DNA from: Bradyrhizobium sp. LLZ17 | Lineage (GTDB): Bacteria > Pseudomonadota > Alphaproteobacteria > Rhizobiales > Xanthobacteraceae | Reading direction: 5' to 3' | Length of the DNA: 64,000 nt | NCBI RefSeq assembly: GCF_041200145.1 | Contig: NZ_CP165734.1 | Span: 6,615,001 to 6,679,000, forward strand | Shown: piece by piece, positions 7,787-16,322 of the stretch | How the letters are laid out: the number at the start of each line of letters is the position of its first letter | How positions within the stretch are numbered: position 1 is the first letter of the stretch | Translations under genes and position numbers: made by a program | The notes under the pieces: generated by a model | What the model was told of the DNA's origin: nothing | Database searches by the model: none | Seen by the model: the letters and a program-made list of their open reading frames with translations, nothing else

Positions 7787-9310
7787 TCAGGCAGAAGCGG
7801 CGCTCGGAGCCGGCTCTACCGGGAGATCATCGGCATTGGGATCACCGGGTGCCGTTGCCCAGGCCAACTCCACCAGCGTCACGAACCTGCGGCCGCCGCC
7901 GTCGAGCTGGCAGACGATCAGGCCCTGTTCTTCCATGTAGCTGAGCAGGCGCTGCGCCCGGCGAAGTGAATGCGAACCGTAAGCGCGCGCGATGGCGGCA
8001 TCGCCGGGGCACGGCCAGCCTTCTTTGGCGGCGCGCGCGATCATCATGAACACGCCCTGCATGTCGTCGGGCAGGATCGAGGCGCGCAGCGACACCTCCT
8101 GCCAGGCGTCATCCCCGGCGAGCTCGGCACCGAGACCGGCACGCGCATGCGTGATCATGCGGCGAAATTCGTTGAGGTCAGGCACGGCCGCGCCAAGGCC
8201 CTCGATGCGGCAGCGAACCACGAATTCCTGATAGAGCACACCGATGGCGCGGAAGCCGGCATCGGGTTCGGCCAGCACCGCGCGCAAGGTCCGGTCGACG
8301 CGCTCGCGCCGCTCTGCCAACGCTTCGGCGCTGACTGGCAGCTCGATCGGTTCAGGACGGGCTTCCGGCGCGGCGGCTTTCGCGGCGCGGAGTTGCTCGA
8401 GCAGGTCCGGTGCCGGCAGGCGCTGCGGCCGGCTGGCATCCGGCGGCGGCGCGGCCAGGATCACCGCGCGCGCGTCCTCCAGCATCGCCTCCGGCAGCGG
8501 CATCAGTCGCGGCGTGGCATTCCGCGGCTTGGTATCCGTCGCGCCGATATGCAGGCGCAGCGGACGGCGCGACAGCGCCGGGCCGAGCGCCATGAATTGT
8601 CCGCGCTCGAGATCGCGAAATGTCTCCGCCTGGCGCCGCTCCATGCCGAGCAGATCGGCGGCGCGCGCCATATCGATGTCGAGGAAGGTCCGGCCCATCA
8701 GGAAGTTTGAGGCTTCCGCCGCGACGTTCTTGGCGAGTTTTGCCAGCCGCTGGGTCGCGATAATGCCGGCAAGCCCGCGCTTGCGGCCGCGGCACATCAG
8801 ATTGGTCATGGCGCCGAGCGAGAGTTTTCGCGCCTCGTCCGACACCTCGCCGGCAACCGCCGGCGCAAAGAGCTGCGCCTCGTCGACGACGACCAGCATC
8901 GGGTACCAATGGTCGCGTGCCACGTCGAAGAGACCGCCGAGGAAAGCCGCCGCGCGCCGCATCTGATTCTCGGCGTCCAGCCCTTCGAGATTGAGCACGG
9001 TGGAAACGCGATGCAGCCGCGCGCGCTCGCCCGCGACCTGAAGGCCGCGCTCGGTATGATCCTCGGCCTCGATCACGAGATGGCCGAAATGCTCGGCCAG
9101 CGTGACGAAATCGCCTTCGGGGTCGATGATGGCCTGCTGCACCCAGGGCGCGCTCTGTTCCAGCAGCCGCCGCAGCAGATGCGATTTGCCGGAGCCCGAA
9201 TTGCCCTGCACCAGGAGGCGGGTTGCGAGCAGTTCCTCGAGATCCATGGCCGCCGCGGCGCCCGCAAGGGTCTGCCCCATCTCGATCGCAACCGTCATGA
9301 CCCGACTCAA
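7787..9310 (-). CDS. HerA/DUF87-like ATP-binding protein
   Basis: 507 residues. Walker A GNSGSGKS at 36-43 and Walker B LVVVDEAQ (D143, E144) belong to the HerA/FtsK-like ATPase class; DPEGDF after the P-loop and the RGRKRGL and IIATQRLAKLAKN stretches fit HerA-type motors. The C-terminal 200 residues are family-specific and include a helical, possibly DNA-binding part. The start is taken as TTG at 9310 because AAGGA lies 6 bases upstream; ATG at 9298 is the alternative, with a poorly spaced ribosome site. It follows a 45-codon gene by 24 bases. No NurA nuclease is nearby, so a role in end resection is not supported. Confidence 0.75.
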   Translation of the reverse strand: MSRVMTVAIEMGQTLAGAAAAMDLEELLATRLLVQGNSGSGKSHLLRRLLEQSAPWVQQAIIDPEGDFVTLAEHFGHLVIEAEDHTERGLQVAGERARLHRVSTVLNLEGLDAENQMRRAAAFLGGLFDVARDHWYPMLVVVDEAQLFAPAVAGEVSDEARKLSLGAMTNLMCRGRKRGLAGIIATQRLAKLAKNVAAEASNFLMGRTFLDIDMARAADLLGMERRQAETFRDLERGQFMALGPALSRRPLRLHIGATDTKPRNATPRLMPLPEAMLEDARAVILAAPPPDASRPQRLPAPDLLEQLRAAKAAAPEARPEPIELPVSAEALAERRERVDRTLRAVLAEPDAGFRAIGVLYQEFVVRCRIEGLGAAVPDLNEFRRMITHARAGLGAELAGDDAWQEVSLRASILPDDMQGVFMMIARAAKEGWPCPGDAAIARAYGSHSLRRAQRLLSYMEEQGLIVCQLDGGGRRFVTLVELAWATAPGDPNADDLPVEPAPSAASA

Positions 9311-9334
9311 ACCCCGTCCTTCGCGGACAGGGGC

Positions 9335-9472
9335 TTACCAATCAGATCGGGATGCGTCGAGCGAAACGGGACGAATCATGACCTGTTGCCCACGGCGGAG
9401 TTCAGGCAGGATGCGACAGCCCTCGAATTCCTGCCTGATCCGCTCGATCTCGGCGACGTGCATCGGTCTCAC
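9335..9472 (-). CDS. Small uncharacterised protein (45 aa)
   Basis: A 46-codon frame starts with GTG at 9472 with AAAAGGA seven bases upstream; an internal ATG at 9463 is the alternative. The product is charged and helical at its N-terminus (AEIERIRQEFEG) and has no membrane segment. It is 12 bases after the reductase-like gene and 24 bases before the HerA-like gene on the same strand, so all three probably share a transcript. I do not recognise the family. Good ribosome site, GC-rich third codon positions and packed position are the reasons for calling it. Confidence 0.6.
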   Translation of the reverse strand: MRPMHVAEIERIRQEFEGCRILPELRRGQQVMIRPVSLDASRSDW

Positions 9473-9484
9473 GCACAGTTCCTT

Positions 9485-10549
9485 TTACTGCGCGCCCGAT
9501 CCGCCCAGCACGATCTTTTCATTCAGCTTCTGGTCCACAGTCTCGACCGTGCGGTCGATCTCGCCGTTCGGCACGCCGAGCTGATGCGAGATCAGCTTGA
9601 CCAGCAGGTCGACGCGCTCGATGAAGGGCGCACCGCTGGCGACCGCGCGCGCAGCCGATGACGGCTTGAGCAGGCTTTCGGCGGCCTTGGCATATTTCGC
9701 GAAAGGCACCTGGTCCTGCGGATCGGCGCCGAGCTTGCGGGCGATGGCGTCGACATGGTCGTAGATCGTCTGCGAGCGCGCGAGATCGCCATGCACGGCG
9801 TCGCGGATCGACTGCGGCTCGTGCGGCGTGATGCAGCGGTAATTGCCGGTCAGGAGCATCGACCATTTCGCCAGCGGCACGAACAGCGACGAGAACACTT
9901 TCAGCTTCACCGGCACGTCGTGGCCGTCCAGCGTCACCGCGTCGATGTCGGCCTCGAGCTCGCGCAACACCTTGTTGTGCTTGTCGTCGGCGAAGACCGA
10001 GGCCTTGAAATTCGTGGGCAGGCCGACATGAAGCACGTTGGCTGCTTCTTCCGGCGGACGGAAGGCCTGCGGGTCGGGCGAGCACAGCGTCACCAGGCCC
10101 GGCTCGAAGCGTTCCCACACCTGTGCATTGGTGTAGGCCTCCTCCAGATCCATGTCCGCCAGCGCCGGGATACGCTTGAGGTAAGGCAGCGGTGGCATGT
10201 TCATGATGGACAGGCAGGGCAGCTTCGCCGCGGCGATCCTGACCATGAGAACGCGGACCGTATGGTTGGTGTATTGCGGCTCCTGCATGGCAAGGCCGAC
10301 CATGTCGTAGCGGGACAGATCGACCTCGGCCGGCGTCACCGCGTCCAGCTTGCCAGACAGGTCGCGCGAGAAGATCGCCCGGTGCACTGCTTCGTCACGC
10401 AGCTTGATGCGCACCTCGGTACCGTCGCGGTTGATCAGCTCCGCGGTCTTGGCGCGGCAGACCAGGGTGACGTTGTGCCCGGCCATCAACAGCTTGGTGC
10501 CCAGCAGCGAGCCGTAGGAAGCCCCGAGGATCAGGATATTGCGTGCCAT
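9485..10549 (-). CDS. Ketopantoate reductase-like NAD(P)-dependent protein
   Basis: 354 residues. The N-terminus has a Rossmann strand-loop-helix (ILILGASYGSLLGTKLLMAGHNVTLVCR) as in ApbA/PanE proteins, but the dinucleotide loop reads G-x-S-x-G-S rather than the family's usual G-x-G. The rest matches the general length and pattern of 2-dehydropantoate 2-reductase-like proteins, with a helical C-terminal domain. GGAAGGAAG precedes the ATG at 10549, which decides this start over one 23 codons upstream. It heads a minus-strand set with the 45-aa gene and the HerA-like ATPase. Whether it reduces ketopantoate is doubtful, given the context and altered loop. Confidence 0.7.
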   Translation of the reverse strand: MARNILILGASYGSLLGTKLLMAGHNVTLVCRAKTAELINRDGTEVRIKLRDEAVHRAIFSRDLSGKLDAVTPAEVDLSRYDMVGLAMQEPQYTNHTVRVLMVRIAAAKLPCLSIMNMPPLPYLKRIPALADMDLEEAYTNAQVWERFEPGLVTLCSPDPQAFRPPEEAANVLHVGLPTNFKASVFADDKHNKVLRELEADIDAVTLDGHDVPVKLKVFSSLFVPLAKWSMLLTGNYRCITPHEPQSIRDAVHGDLARSQTIYDHVDAIARKLGADPQDQVPFAKYAKAAESLLKPSSAARAVASGAPFIERVDLLVKLISHQLGVPNGEIDRTVETVDQKLNEKIVLGGSGAQ

Positions 10550-10616
10550 GCTCTTCCTTCCGAGAAATCGCGTCGTATTTGGCCCGCGCCGCAGCCCCGG
10601 GGCCGATTTGCGCGGC

Positions 10617-10645
10617 ATCTAAAGCGAAGTGCGACGTGCTGGCAA
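10617..10645 (-). promoter_or_regulatory. Candidate sigma-70-type promoter
   Basis: Reading on the minus strand, TTGCCA (10645-10640), 17 bases, then TTAGAT (10622-10617). The -35 differs from consensus by one base; the -10 is weaker. It would give a leader of about 60 bases before the reductase-like gene start at 10549. Confidence 0.4.
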
Positions 10646-10710
10646 CTGGGATAATGCATACAAGGGCACCGGTATTCCGTGGCACGGACGGCGCGAAGCT
10701 CAATCCGGGA

Positions 10711-11568
10711 TCACCGCGCTCCGCCTTCGCCCGCGTCCCACAACGCATCCAGGCCCTGGCGATAGTCCGGGAAGGCGAGCGTCACACCGAGCTCGCGCTT
10801 CGCCTTTGCGTTGGAGACCCGCGCATTGCCGCCATAGAAGCTCCGCGCCATCGCCGACATTTCGGCCGAGGCGAATGCTTCCTCGGCCGGGGCGGCAACG
10901 CCCATCAGCTTCGCCGCATAAGCGATCACATCCTGCGGCGGCGCGGGCTCGTCGTCGCAGATGTTCCATATGCCGCCGCCCTGATGGCGAACCGCGGCCA
11001 TGATCGCGCTTGCGATGTCGGCGACGTGGATGCGGTTGAAGACCTGCCCCGGCTTGACGATACGGCGGGCCGAGCCCGCGCGTAGCGCCGCGAGAGCATT
11101 GCGGCCGGGGCCGTAGATGCCCGCAAGCCGCAGGATCGCGACGTCGCCGCCCGTTAGCTCGACCCAGGCCTGCTCTGCAGCGAGCCGGCTGCGCGTCCGT
11201 TCGAGAATGGCCTGCGGCGGCGTGGTCTCGTCGACCCATGCACCACCGTGATCGCCATACACGCCGATGGTGGACAAATAGATGATCTTTTGGCTGCGCT
11301 TCGCAGCCAGCGCGTCGGCGAATGCGCTAATCGCGGGATCGCTGTGGTTTCCAGGCGGGATCGACACCAGAAGGACGTCGGCCTTACGAACCTGCTCGAC
11401 CGTCTCGCCATCAGGGTCGCTCCCGTGAAACGCGTGCGTCTCGACGCCGGCGATCGTGTTTCGGGTCGTGGAATTGCGCACCGTACCGGCGATATGCGCA
11501 AAGGCGCCGCCGAATCTGGAGACGAAATGCCGGGCGCTATAGCCAAGGCCGAGGATGAAGAGCCGCAT
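10711..11568 (-). CDS. NAD(P)-dependent epimerase/dehydratase-like (extended SDR) protein
   Basis: 285 residues from the ATG at 11568, chosen because GGAAG precedes it. The N-terminus MRLFILGLGYSARHFVSRFG carries a G-x-G-x-x-A nucleotide-binding loop as in YeeZ-like atypical SDR proteins. The motif IYLSTIGVYGDHGGAWVDETTP corresponds to the S...YG region of extended SDRs, and LRLAGIYGPGRNAL follows it. Likely a cytoplasmic NAD(P)-binding protein acting on a nucleotide-sugar or similar substrate; the function is not predictable further. It lies 161 bases upstream of the reductase-like gene on the same strand. Confidence 0.75.
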   Translation of the reverse strand: MRLFILGLGYSARHFVSRFGGAFAHIAGTVRNSTTRNTIAGVETHAFHGSDPDGETVEQVRKADVLLVSIPPGNHSDPAISAFADALAAKRSQKIIYLSTIGVYGDHGGAWVDETTPPQAILERTRSRLAAEQAWVELTGGDVAILRLAGIYGPGRNALAALRAGSARRIVKPGQVFNRIHVADIASAIMAAVRHQGGGIWNICDDEPAPPQDVIAYAAKLMGVAAPAEEAFASAEMSAMARSFYGGNARVSNAKAKRELGVTLAFPDYRQGLDALWDAGEGGAR

Positions 11569-11660
11569 TCGTCTTCCGTGCTGGTCGAAGTTCAGGCGCT
11601 CCCGCGCACTCACAAGAGATTTCTGTCGGAGCTGGGACGTCTCGCTGAGCGTGCGCCGCT

Positions 11661-12074
11661 TTAGTGAAACCGCCGGCTCGGGCCGGGCGGGTCCTCGTGG
11701 GTTTGCTCGACGATCTGCGCGATCGGGCTCGACTGGTGATGAACGAGGCGCCAGCCGTCGCCGACGCGCCTAAAATGGTTGGCGGCGGCAAGCGCCGTCC
11801 CGTCGACGATCTCGATGCAGAGCACGCGCGCACTGTCGCCGTCGACGATCACCTGCGGCTCGGCACAGACGATCTGCGGCCGCTCCGGATTTTGCAGGAT
11901 GTCGCGCCAGCTTCCGATCACGGTGGCGCGCCCGATGATGGCCGGCCAGCCGGGATGGATGCAGGAAATCGCGTCGTCATCCGCCCACATCCGTTCCATG
12001 CCGGCAAAGTCGCCGGTTGAGAAGGCGGTGTAGAAGGCCGCATTGGCGGCGATGACCTTGCTGTCCTTTGCCAT
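11661..12074 (-). CDS. SnoaL/NTF2-like protein (DUF4440 type)
   Basis: 137 residues from ATG 12074; a longer in-frame start at 12092 is possible. The pattern AAFYTAFSTGDFAGMERMWADDD, then a CIHPGWP segment and a terminal WRLVHHQSSP, is typical of the cone-shaped NTF2-like fold used by small nuclear-transport-factor-like and steroid-isomerase-like proteins. No specific catalytic dyad is obvious, so I give no reaction. It stands 92 bases upstream of the SDR-like gene on the same strand and may be co-transcribed with it. Confidence 0.75.
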   Translation of the reverse strand: MAKDSKVIAANAAFYTAFSTGDFAGMERMWADDDAISCIHPGWPAIIGRATVIGSWRDILQNPERPQIVCAEPQVIVDGDSARVLCIEIVDGTALAAANHFRRVGDGWRLVHHQSSPIAQIVEQTHEDPPGPSRRFH

Positions 12075-12164
12075 GGCTCTCGGGTGGGGCAATGACAGGC
12101 AAAAATCAAGCGCGACTTCCGTCGAAATTGCCCGCCGTGCAACATTCTGCCGCCCGGTTTGTGG

Positions 12165-13633
12165 TCACGCCCAGACGAGCCTCTCCACAGCCTGCCGCGC
12201 GCCCTTTGCATAGAGTTGGGCGAGCGCCGCGGTCGCGGCCTCGCGCAGGCGCGGCTCAGCACCCAGCGGTCCGAACACCTTCTCGATTCCGAGCAGTGCG
12301 GGCGCGAGCCGTTCAGCGACGGGGCCGGCCTGCCGCGCCAGCGCTGCGAGCTCGCCGGCGAGGGGGTCGCGAACGTCGATGGCGCGGCCTTGCTCGTCGA
12401 TTGCAGTGACGTAGCGCATCCAGCCGGCCACCGCGAGCGCATGCGTCGTGATCGGCAGGCCCTTGCCTAGGCGATCCTGCATCGCGCCGAGCAGGCGCTG
12501 CGGCAGTTTTTGCGAGCCGTCCATCGCGATCTGCCAGGTGCGGTGATGCAGTGCCGGATTGGAAAAGCGCTTGAGCAGCGAGGCGCGATAGGCCGCAAGG
12601 TCCGTGCCGGCCGGCATTGTCAGCGTCACCGCCGCCTCTTCCATCACCTGCGCGGCAAGACGCGCGAAATGCGGATCTGTCATGGTGTCGGCAATGGTCT
12701 CGTAACCGGCGAGATAGCCGAGATAGGCCAGCGCCGAATGACTGGCGTTGAGCAGCCGCAGCTTCATCAGCTCGAACGGCTTGACGTCAGCGACGAGCTC
12801 GACGCCCGCGGCAGCGAGATCGGGCCGTCCGGCGGCAAAGCGATCCTCGACCACCCATTGCGTGAACGGCTCGGTCGTCACGGGCCACGCATCGCGCAGG
12901 CCGAGCGCTGAGGCAATGGCGTCGCGATCGGCATCGGTCGTCTCCGGCACGATGCGGTCGACCATCGTGCAAGGGAAAGCGGTTGTATCCGCGATCCATT
13001 TGCCGAGATCCTTCGAGCGCAGCGCCGCGAACTGCGTCACGATCCGCTGCACGGTGTGACCGTTGGCGGCGAGATTGTCGCAGCAGAGCACGGTTAAGGG
13101 GGAAGGCCCTGCGCCCGCCGCCGCGCCAGCGCAGCAACGATGAAACCGGGCGCCGAGCGCGGTACGTCAAGATTGCTCAAATCGTGCACGACATCCGGAT
13201 GCCGCTCGTCAAGGTCGCCGGTCTGCGGCGTGTGGCAATAGCCTTTTTCGGTGACGGTGAGCGAGACGATGCGGATCGCGGGATCCGCCATCCTATCGAC
13301 CAGTCCTGCCGGATTTTCGCGCGCGACCACGCTGTCGAGCAGCGCGCCGATGACGCGATGCTCGGTGCCTTCGGCCGCGCGAACGGCGACGGTGTAGAGA
13401 TGGTCCTGCGGCGCGAGGGCGTCGCGCGTCTCCCGACTGCGCAGGCTTGCACCGACGACGCCCCAGGCAGTCGCACCGGCCGCAAGGCAATCGTCGATGA
13501 CGACGGCCTGATGGGCACGATGAAAGGCGCCGAGTCCAAGATGCACGAGGCCGGGCGTGACGCGTGAACGGTCATAGGCCGGACGGCGGATGGCCGGCGG
13601 CAGCCGGTCGAGATTGGCGCGGCCAAGCCGCAT
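12165..13633 (-). pseudogene. UxuB-type mannitol dehydrogenase family protein, frameshifted
   Basis: Two frames on the minus strand, 13633-13094 and 13091-12165, encode the N- and C-terminal parts of one polyol-specific long-chain dehydrogenase. The N-part ends ARRRAQGLPP then stop; the C-part resumes with TVLCCDNLAANG. One extra base in the G run at 13098-13102 joins them into 489 residues, the family's normal size. The K-x5-N-x2-H catalytic motif appears as KLRLLNASH. In the sugar-acid context it is best read as D-fructuronate/D-mannonate oxidoreductase (UxuB-like). CGAAGGGAGAG precedes the ATG at 13633. If the shift is real the gene is broken; a consensus error is likelier. Confidence 0.8.
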
Positions 13634-13696
13634 GGTTGTCTCTCCCTTCGTTTGGCCGCTGCTTGACATGGCACCCGCGCTCGGTCAATGCTTCGG

Positions 13697-13727
13697 CCAA
13701 TTGGTAAGGCCAATTATCCAGAATTGG
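13697..13727. promoter_or_regulatory. Candidate GntR (FadR-subfamily) operator cluster
   Basis: AATTGG (13699-13704), 5 bases, CCAATT (13710-13715) is a perfect inverted repeat. A third AATTGG follows at 13722-13727, and CCAATTGG overlaps the left end. The core TTGGT-N3-GCCAA is one base per side from the TGGT-N3-ACCA pattern known for FadR-type regulators. It sits between the divergent UxuB-like and GntR genes. Confidence 0.65.
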
Positions 13728-13772
13728 CGGGCGACCGGGATAAACCGGAGCGGCCGTTTCAGGGAGGCCCGG

Positions 13773-14585
13773 GTGCCGCTGGAAGCTGTGGAGGCGAGAC
13801 GGCTCTATCGCCAAATCGCCGATCAATTGCGAGGGCTGATCGACAGCGGCGAGTACGCGGTCGGCAGCCGTCTGCCGACCGAGCGCGATCTCGCCGACCA
13901 GCTCAAGGTCTCGCGGCCGACGGTGCGCGAAGCCCTGATCGCGCTCGAAGTCGAGGGACGCGTCCGCATCCGCGTTGGTTCCGGCATCTATGTGATCGAA
14001 CCCGCGGGCGCTGCGCTGGTGCCGGCAGCGGCCGTCATCGAAGGCCCGTTCGAGCTGTTGCGCGCCCGCGAATTCCTCGAAGGCGCGATCGCCGAGCAGG
14101 CCGCGCGCGTGGCGACGAAGGACGACGTTGCGCGTATCGATGCCGCCCTCGTCGCCATGGAAAATGTCGAGCATCCCGGCGAAGCCTCGATGGTCCATGA
14201 TCGCGCGTTCCATGTTGCGATCGCCGGATGTCTCGGCAATGCCGTGCTGGTGCGGGTGGTCGGCGAGTTGTTCGACCAGCGCCTCAATCCTTATTTCGCA
14301 CAGCTTGCACATTACTTCGAAAACCCCGGCACGTGGCGCACCGCACTCCACGAGCATCGTGCGGTGCGGAACGCAATTTCGGCGCGCCAACCCAAGGCGG
14401 CCCGCGACGCCATGCGCGATCATCTCGCACATTCGCAGGAGCGCTTCGCGCAGAACTTTGGTGCCGAAAACGCGGCAGCATCATCCTTAGTGCGGAAGCG
14501 ACCAGCCCGGTCCCCGGCAAAACGATCAGGGCAAAAAGGACCGCGGAAGAAACAGGCCAAGAGCGGGGCCATGCGGCGACGATGA
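13773..14585 (+). CDS. GntR-family transcriptional regulator (FadR/UxuR-like, FCD domain)
   Basis: 270 residues from a GTG start with AGGGAGG five bases upstream. Residues 8-75 form the winged helix (RLYRQIADQLRGLI, then LPTERDLADQLKVSRPTVREALIALE), and the C-terminal half is an all-helical FCD ligand domain. The last 35 residues are a basic, low-complexity tail rich in K, R, P and A, longer than in typical relatives. It is divergent from the UxuB-like gene and upstream of the TRAP genes, so a sugar acid such as mannonate or fructuronate is the probable inducer. The intergenic palindrome is its probable operator. Confidence 0.88.
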   Translation: MPLEAVEARRLYRQIADQLRGLIDSGEYAVGSRLPTERDLADQLKVSRPTVREALIALEVEGRVRIRVGSGIYVIEPAGAALVPAAAVIEGPFELLRAREFLEGAIAEQAARVATKDDVARIDAALVAMENVEHPGEASMVHDRAFHVAIAGCLGNAVLVRVVGELFDQRLNPYFAQLAHYFENPGTWRTALHEHRAVRNAISARQPKAARDAMRDHLAHSQERFAQNFGAENAAASSLVRKRPARSPAKRSGQKGPRKKQAKSGAMRRR

Positions 14586-14652
14586 CATTGGGCGGCCCGC
14601 AACGCTTGGGGCGGGCGACTAAGAAGCAGACTTAGAAAATGGAGGATAACAA

Positions 14653-15630
14653 GTGTTGAAGAAAATGACGATTGCCGCGGCCGTGTCCGCTGCCGCGCTG
14701 TTGGCGGCGACCAATGCCAGCATGGCGCAAACCAAGCTGAAATGGGCGCATGTTTATGAGACCTCGGAGCCGTTCCACACCGCCTCGGTCTGGGCCGCGC
14801 AGGAGATCGGCAAGCGCACCAACGGGCGCTATCAGATCGACGTCTATCCCGCGTCCCAGCTCGGCAAGGAAGCCGACATCAACCAGGGCCTCTCACTGGG
14901 CTCGGTCGACATCATCATTTCCGGCTCGAGCTTTGCGGCAAAGAGCTTCCCGCCGATCGGCGTGACCTATTATCCCTACACCTTCCGCGACGCCGATCAT
15001 CTGCTCGCTTACACCAAGAGCGACATTTTCAAGGAGCTCGCCAAGGGCTACGAGGACAAGAGTGGCCACCATATCATCGCAGTGACCTATTACGGCGTGC
15101 GCCAGACCTCGTCGAACAAGCCGATCAAGACCTGCGCCGATTTGAAGGGCCTCAAGATGCGCGTGCCTGATGTGCCGGCGTATCTCGCCATGCCGCGCGC
15201 CTGCGGCGCCAATACCGCGCCGATCGCATTCGCTGAAGTCTATCTCGCGCTCCAGAACGGTACGGTCGAGGCGCAGGAGAATCCGCTGACCACGATCGAG
15301 GCCAAGAAGTTCTACGAGGTGCAGAAGCAGATCGTGCTGACCGGCCACATCGTCGACCACCTCAACACGGTGGTGGCAGGCGCGCTGTGGAAGAAGCTCA
15401 GCGACGAGGACAAGAAGATCTTCACCGATGTCGCGCAGGAAGCTGCCGCCAAGGCGACCGAGGAGATCAAGCAGAACGAGGCCAAGCTGGTCGCCTTCTT
15501 CAAGGACAAGGGTCTGACGGTGACCGAGGTCGACAAGAACGAGTTCCGCGACACCGTGCTGAAGAACGTCGCGTTCGAGACCTTCGGCTACCGCAAGGCC
15601 GACTGGGACCGGATTCAGGCGGTGAAATGA
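14653..15630 (+). CDS. dctP: TRAP transporter substrate-binding protein DctP
   Basis: 325 residues with a Sec signal peptide (residues 1-25, cleavage after SMA). The body shows DctP-family features: KWAHVYETSEPFHTASVWAAQ at the start, YYGVRQTSSNKPI in the middle and the QENPLTTIEAKKFYEVQK region that lines the carboxylate site. It captures an organic acid in the periplasm for the DctQM permease. The start is GTG with ATGGAGGATAA upstream. Neighbouring sugar-acid enzymes suggest L-gulonate, D-mannonate or a hexuronate as ligand. Confidence 0.9.
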   Translation: MLKKMTIAAAVSAAALLAATNASMAQTKLKWAHVYETSEPFHTASVWAAQEIGKRTNGRYQIDVYPASQLGKEADINQGLSLGSVDIIISGSSFAAKSFPPIGVTYYPYTFRDADHLLAYTKSDIFKELAKGYEDKSGHHIIAVTYYGVRQTSSNKPIKTCADLKGLKMRVPDVPAYLAMPRACGANTAPIAFAEVYLALQNGTVEAQENPLTTIEAKKFYEVQKQIVLTGHIVDHLNTVVAGALWKKLSDEDKKIFTDVAQEAAAKATEEIKQNEAKLVAFFKDKGLTVTEVDKNEFRDTVLKNVAFETFGYRKADWDRIQAVK

Positions 15631-15636
15631 CCGAAG

Positions 15637-15714
15637 GTCATTCCGGGGCTCGCGAAGCGAGAACCCGGAATCTCGAGGTTCCGGGTCTGGTGCTACGCGC
15701 CATCCCGGAACGAC
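15637..15714. repeat. Intergenic palindromic repeat, family A, copy 1
   Basis: A 78-base element beginning GTCATTCCGGGG and ending CCCGGAACGAC, with the internal hairpin CCCGGAATCTCGAGGTTCCGGG. It is closely matched by 60383-60461. Both copies lie in a gap inside an operon, here between dctP and dctQ. Confidence 0.8.
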
Positions 15715-15739
15715 GTAAATGAGTTCGAGGAGCAACCCC

Positions 15740-16318
15740 ATGTCCACCGCCGAATTGCACCGGCAGATCACCGCGGACGAGATCGCCCATACCTTCGAGG
15801 AGGAGGCCACGCCGAAGGTCGATCTCGGCGTTTACGCTTTCGAGGATTGGGTGGCGCTGGCGATATTCTGGGTGATGGCGCTTGCCGTCTTCCTCCAGTT
15901 CTTCACCCGCTATGTCCTCAACGACAGCTACGCCTGGACCGAGGAGATCGCGACCTACTGCCTGATCGGCGTGGTCTTCATCGGCGCGTCAATGTGTGTC
16001 CGGCTGTCGCGGCACATCCAGGTCGACTTGATCTACCGCTACCTGCCGCATCTGGTGGCGCGCACGTTGTCCACGATGATCGACCTGATCCGGATCGCCT
16101 TCTTCGGCTACGCCGTCAAGCTGGTCTGGGTCTACATCCAGATTATCGGCGACGAGACGATGACCACGATCAATTTTCCCAAGAACTACGTCTATTACGC
16201 CGTGCTGCTCGGCTTCGTGCTGATGTTCGTGCGCTCGGTGCAGGTGGCGTTGCAACATCTGCGGCAGGGTTATTCGATCCTCGAATGTCCCGGCGCCTGC
16301 GACGGTTTTGAAGGGTAA
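15740..16318 (+). CDS. dctQ: TRAP transporter small permease DctQ
   Basis: 192 residues with four predicted hydrophobic helices (from about residues 35, 75, 110 and 150). The motif ATYCLIGVVFIGASMCVRLSRHI is characteristic of DctQ proteins. It pairs with DctM in the inner membrane. The ATG at 15740 is chosen over one 21 bases upstream because GAGGAG lies at the proper distance before it. The end is 4 bases before the DctM start. Confidence 0.9.
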   Translation: MSTAELHRQITADEIAHTFEEEATPKVDLGVYAFEDWVALAIFWVMALAVFLQFFTRYVLNDSYAWTEEIATYCLIGVVFIGASMCVRLSRHIQVDLIYRYLPHLVARTLSTMIDLIRIAFFGYAVKLVWVYIQIIGDETMTTINFPKNYVYYAVLLGFVLMFVRSVQVALQHLRQGYSILECPGACDGFEG

Positions 16319-16322
16319 GGTC

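Noticed and set aside
7787..9310. HerA-NurA DNA repair or HerA-based phage-defence pair
   Set aside because: No NurA, SIR2, DUF4297 or other nuclease partner is encoded nearby, so only the ATPase class can be stated.
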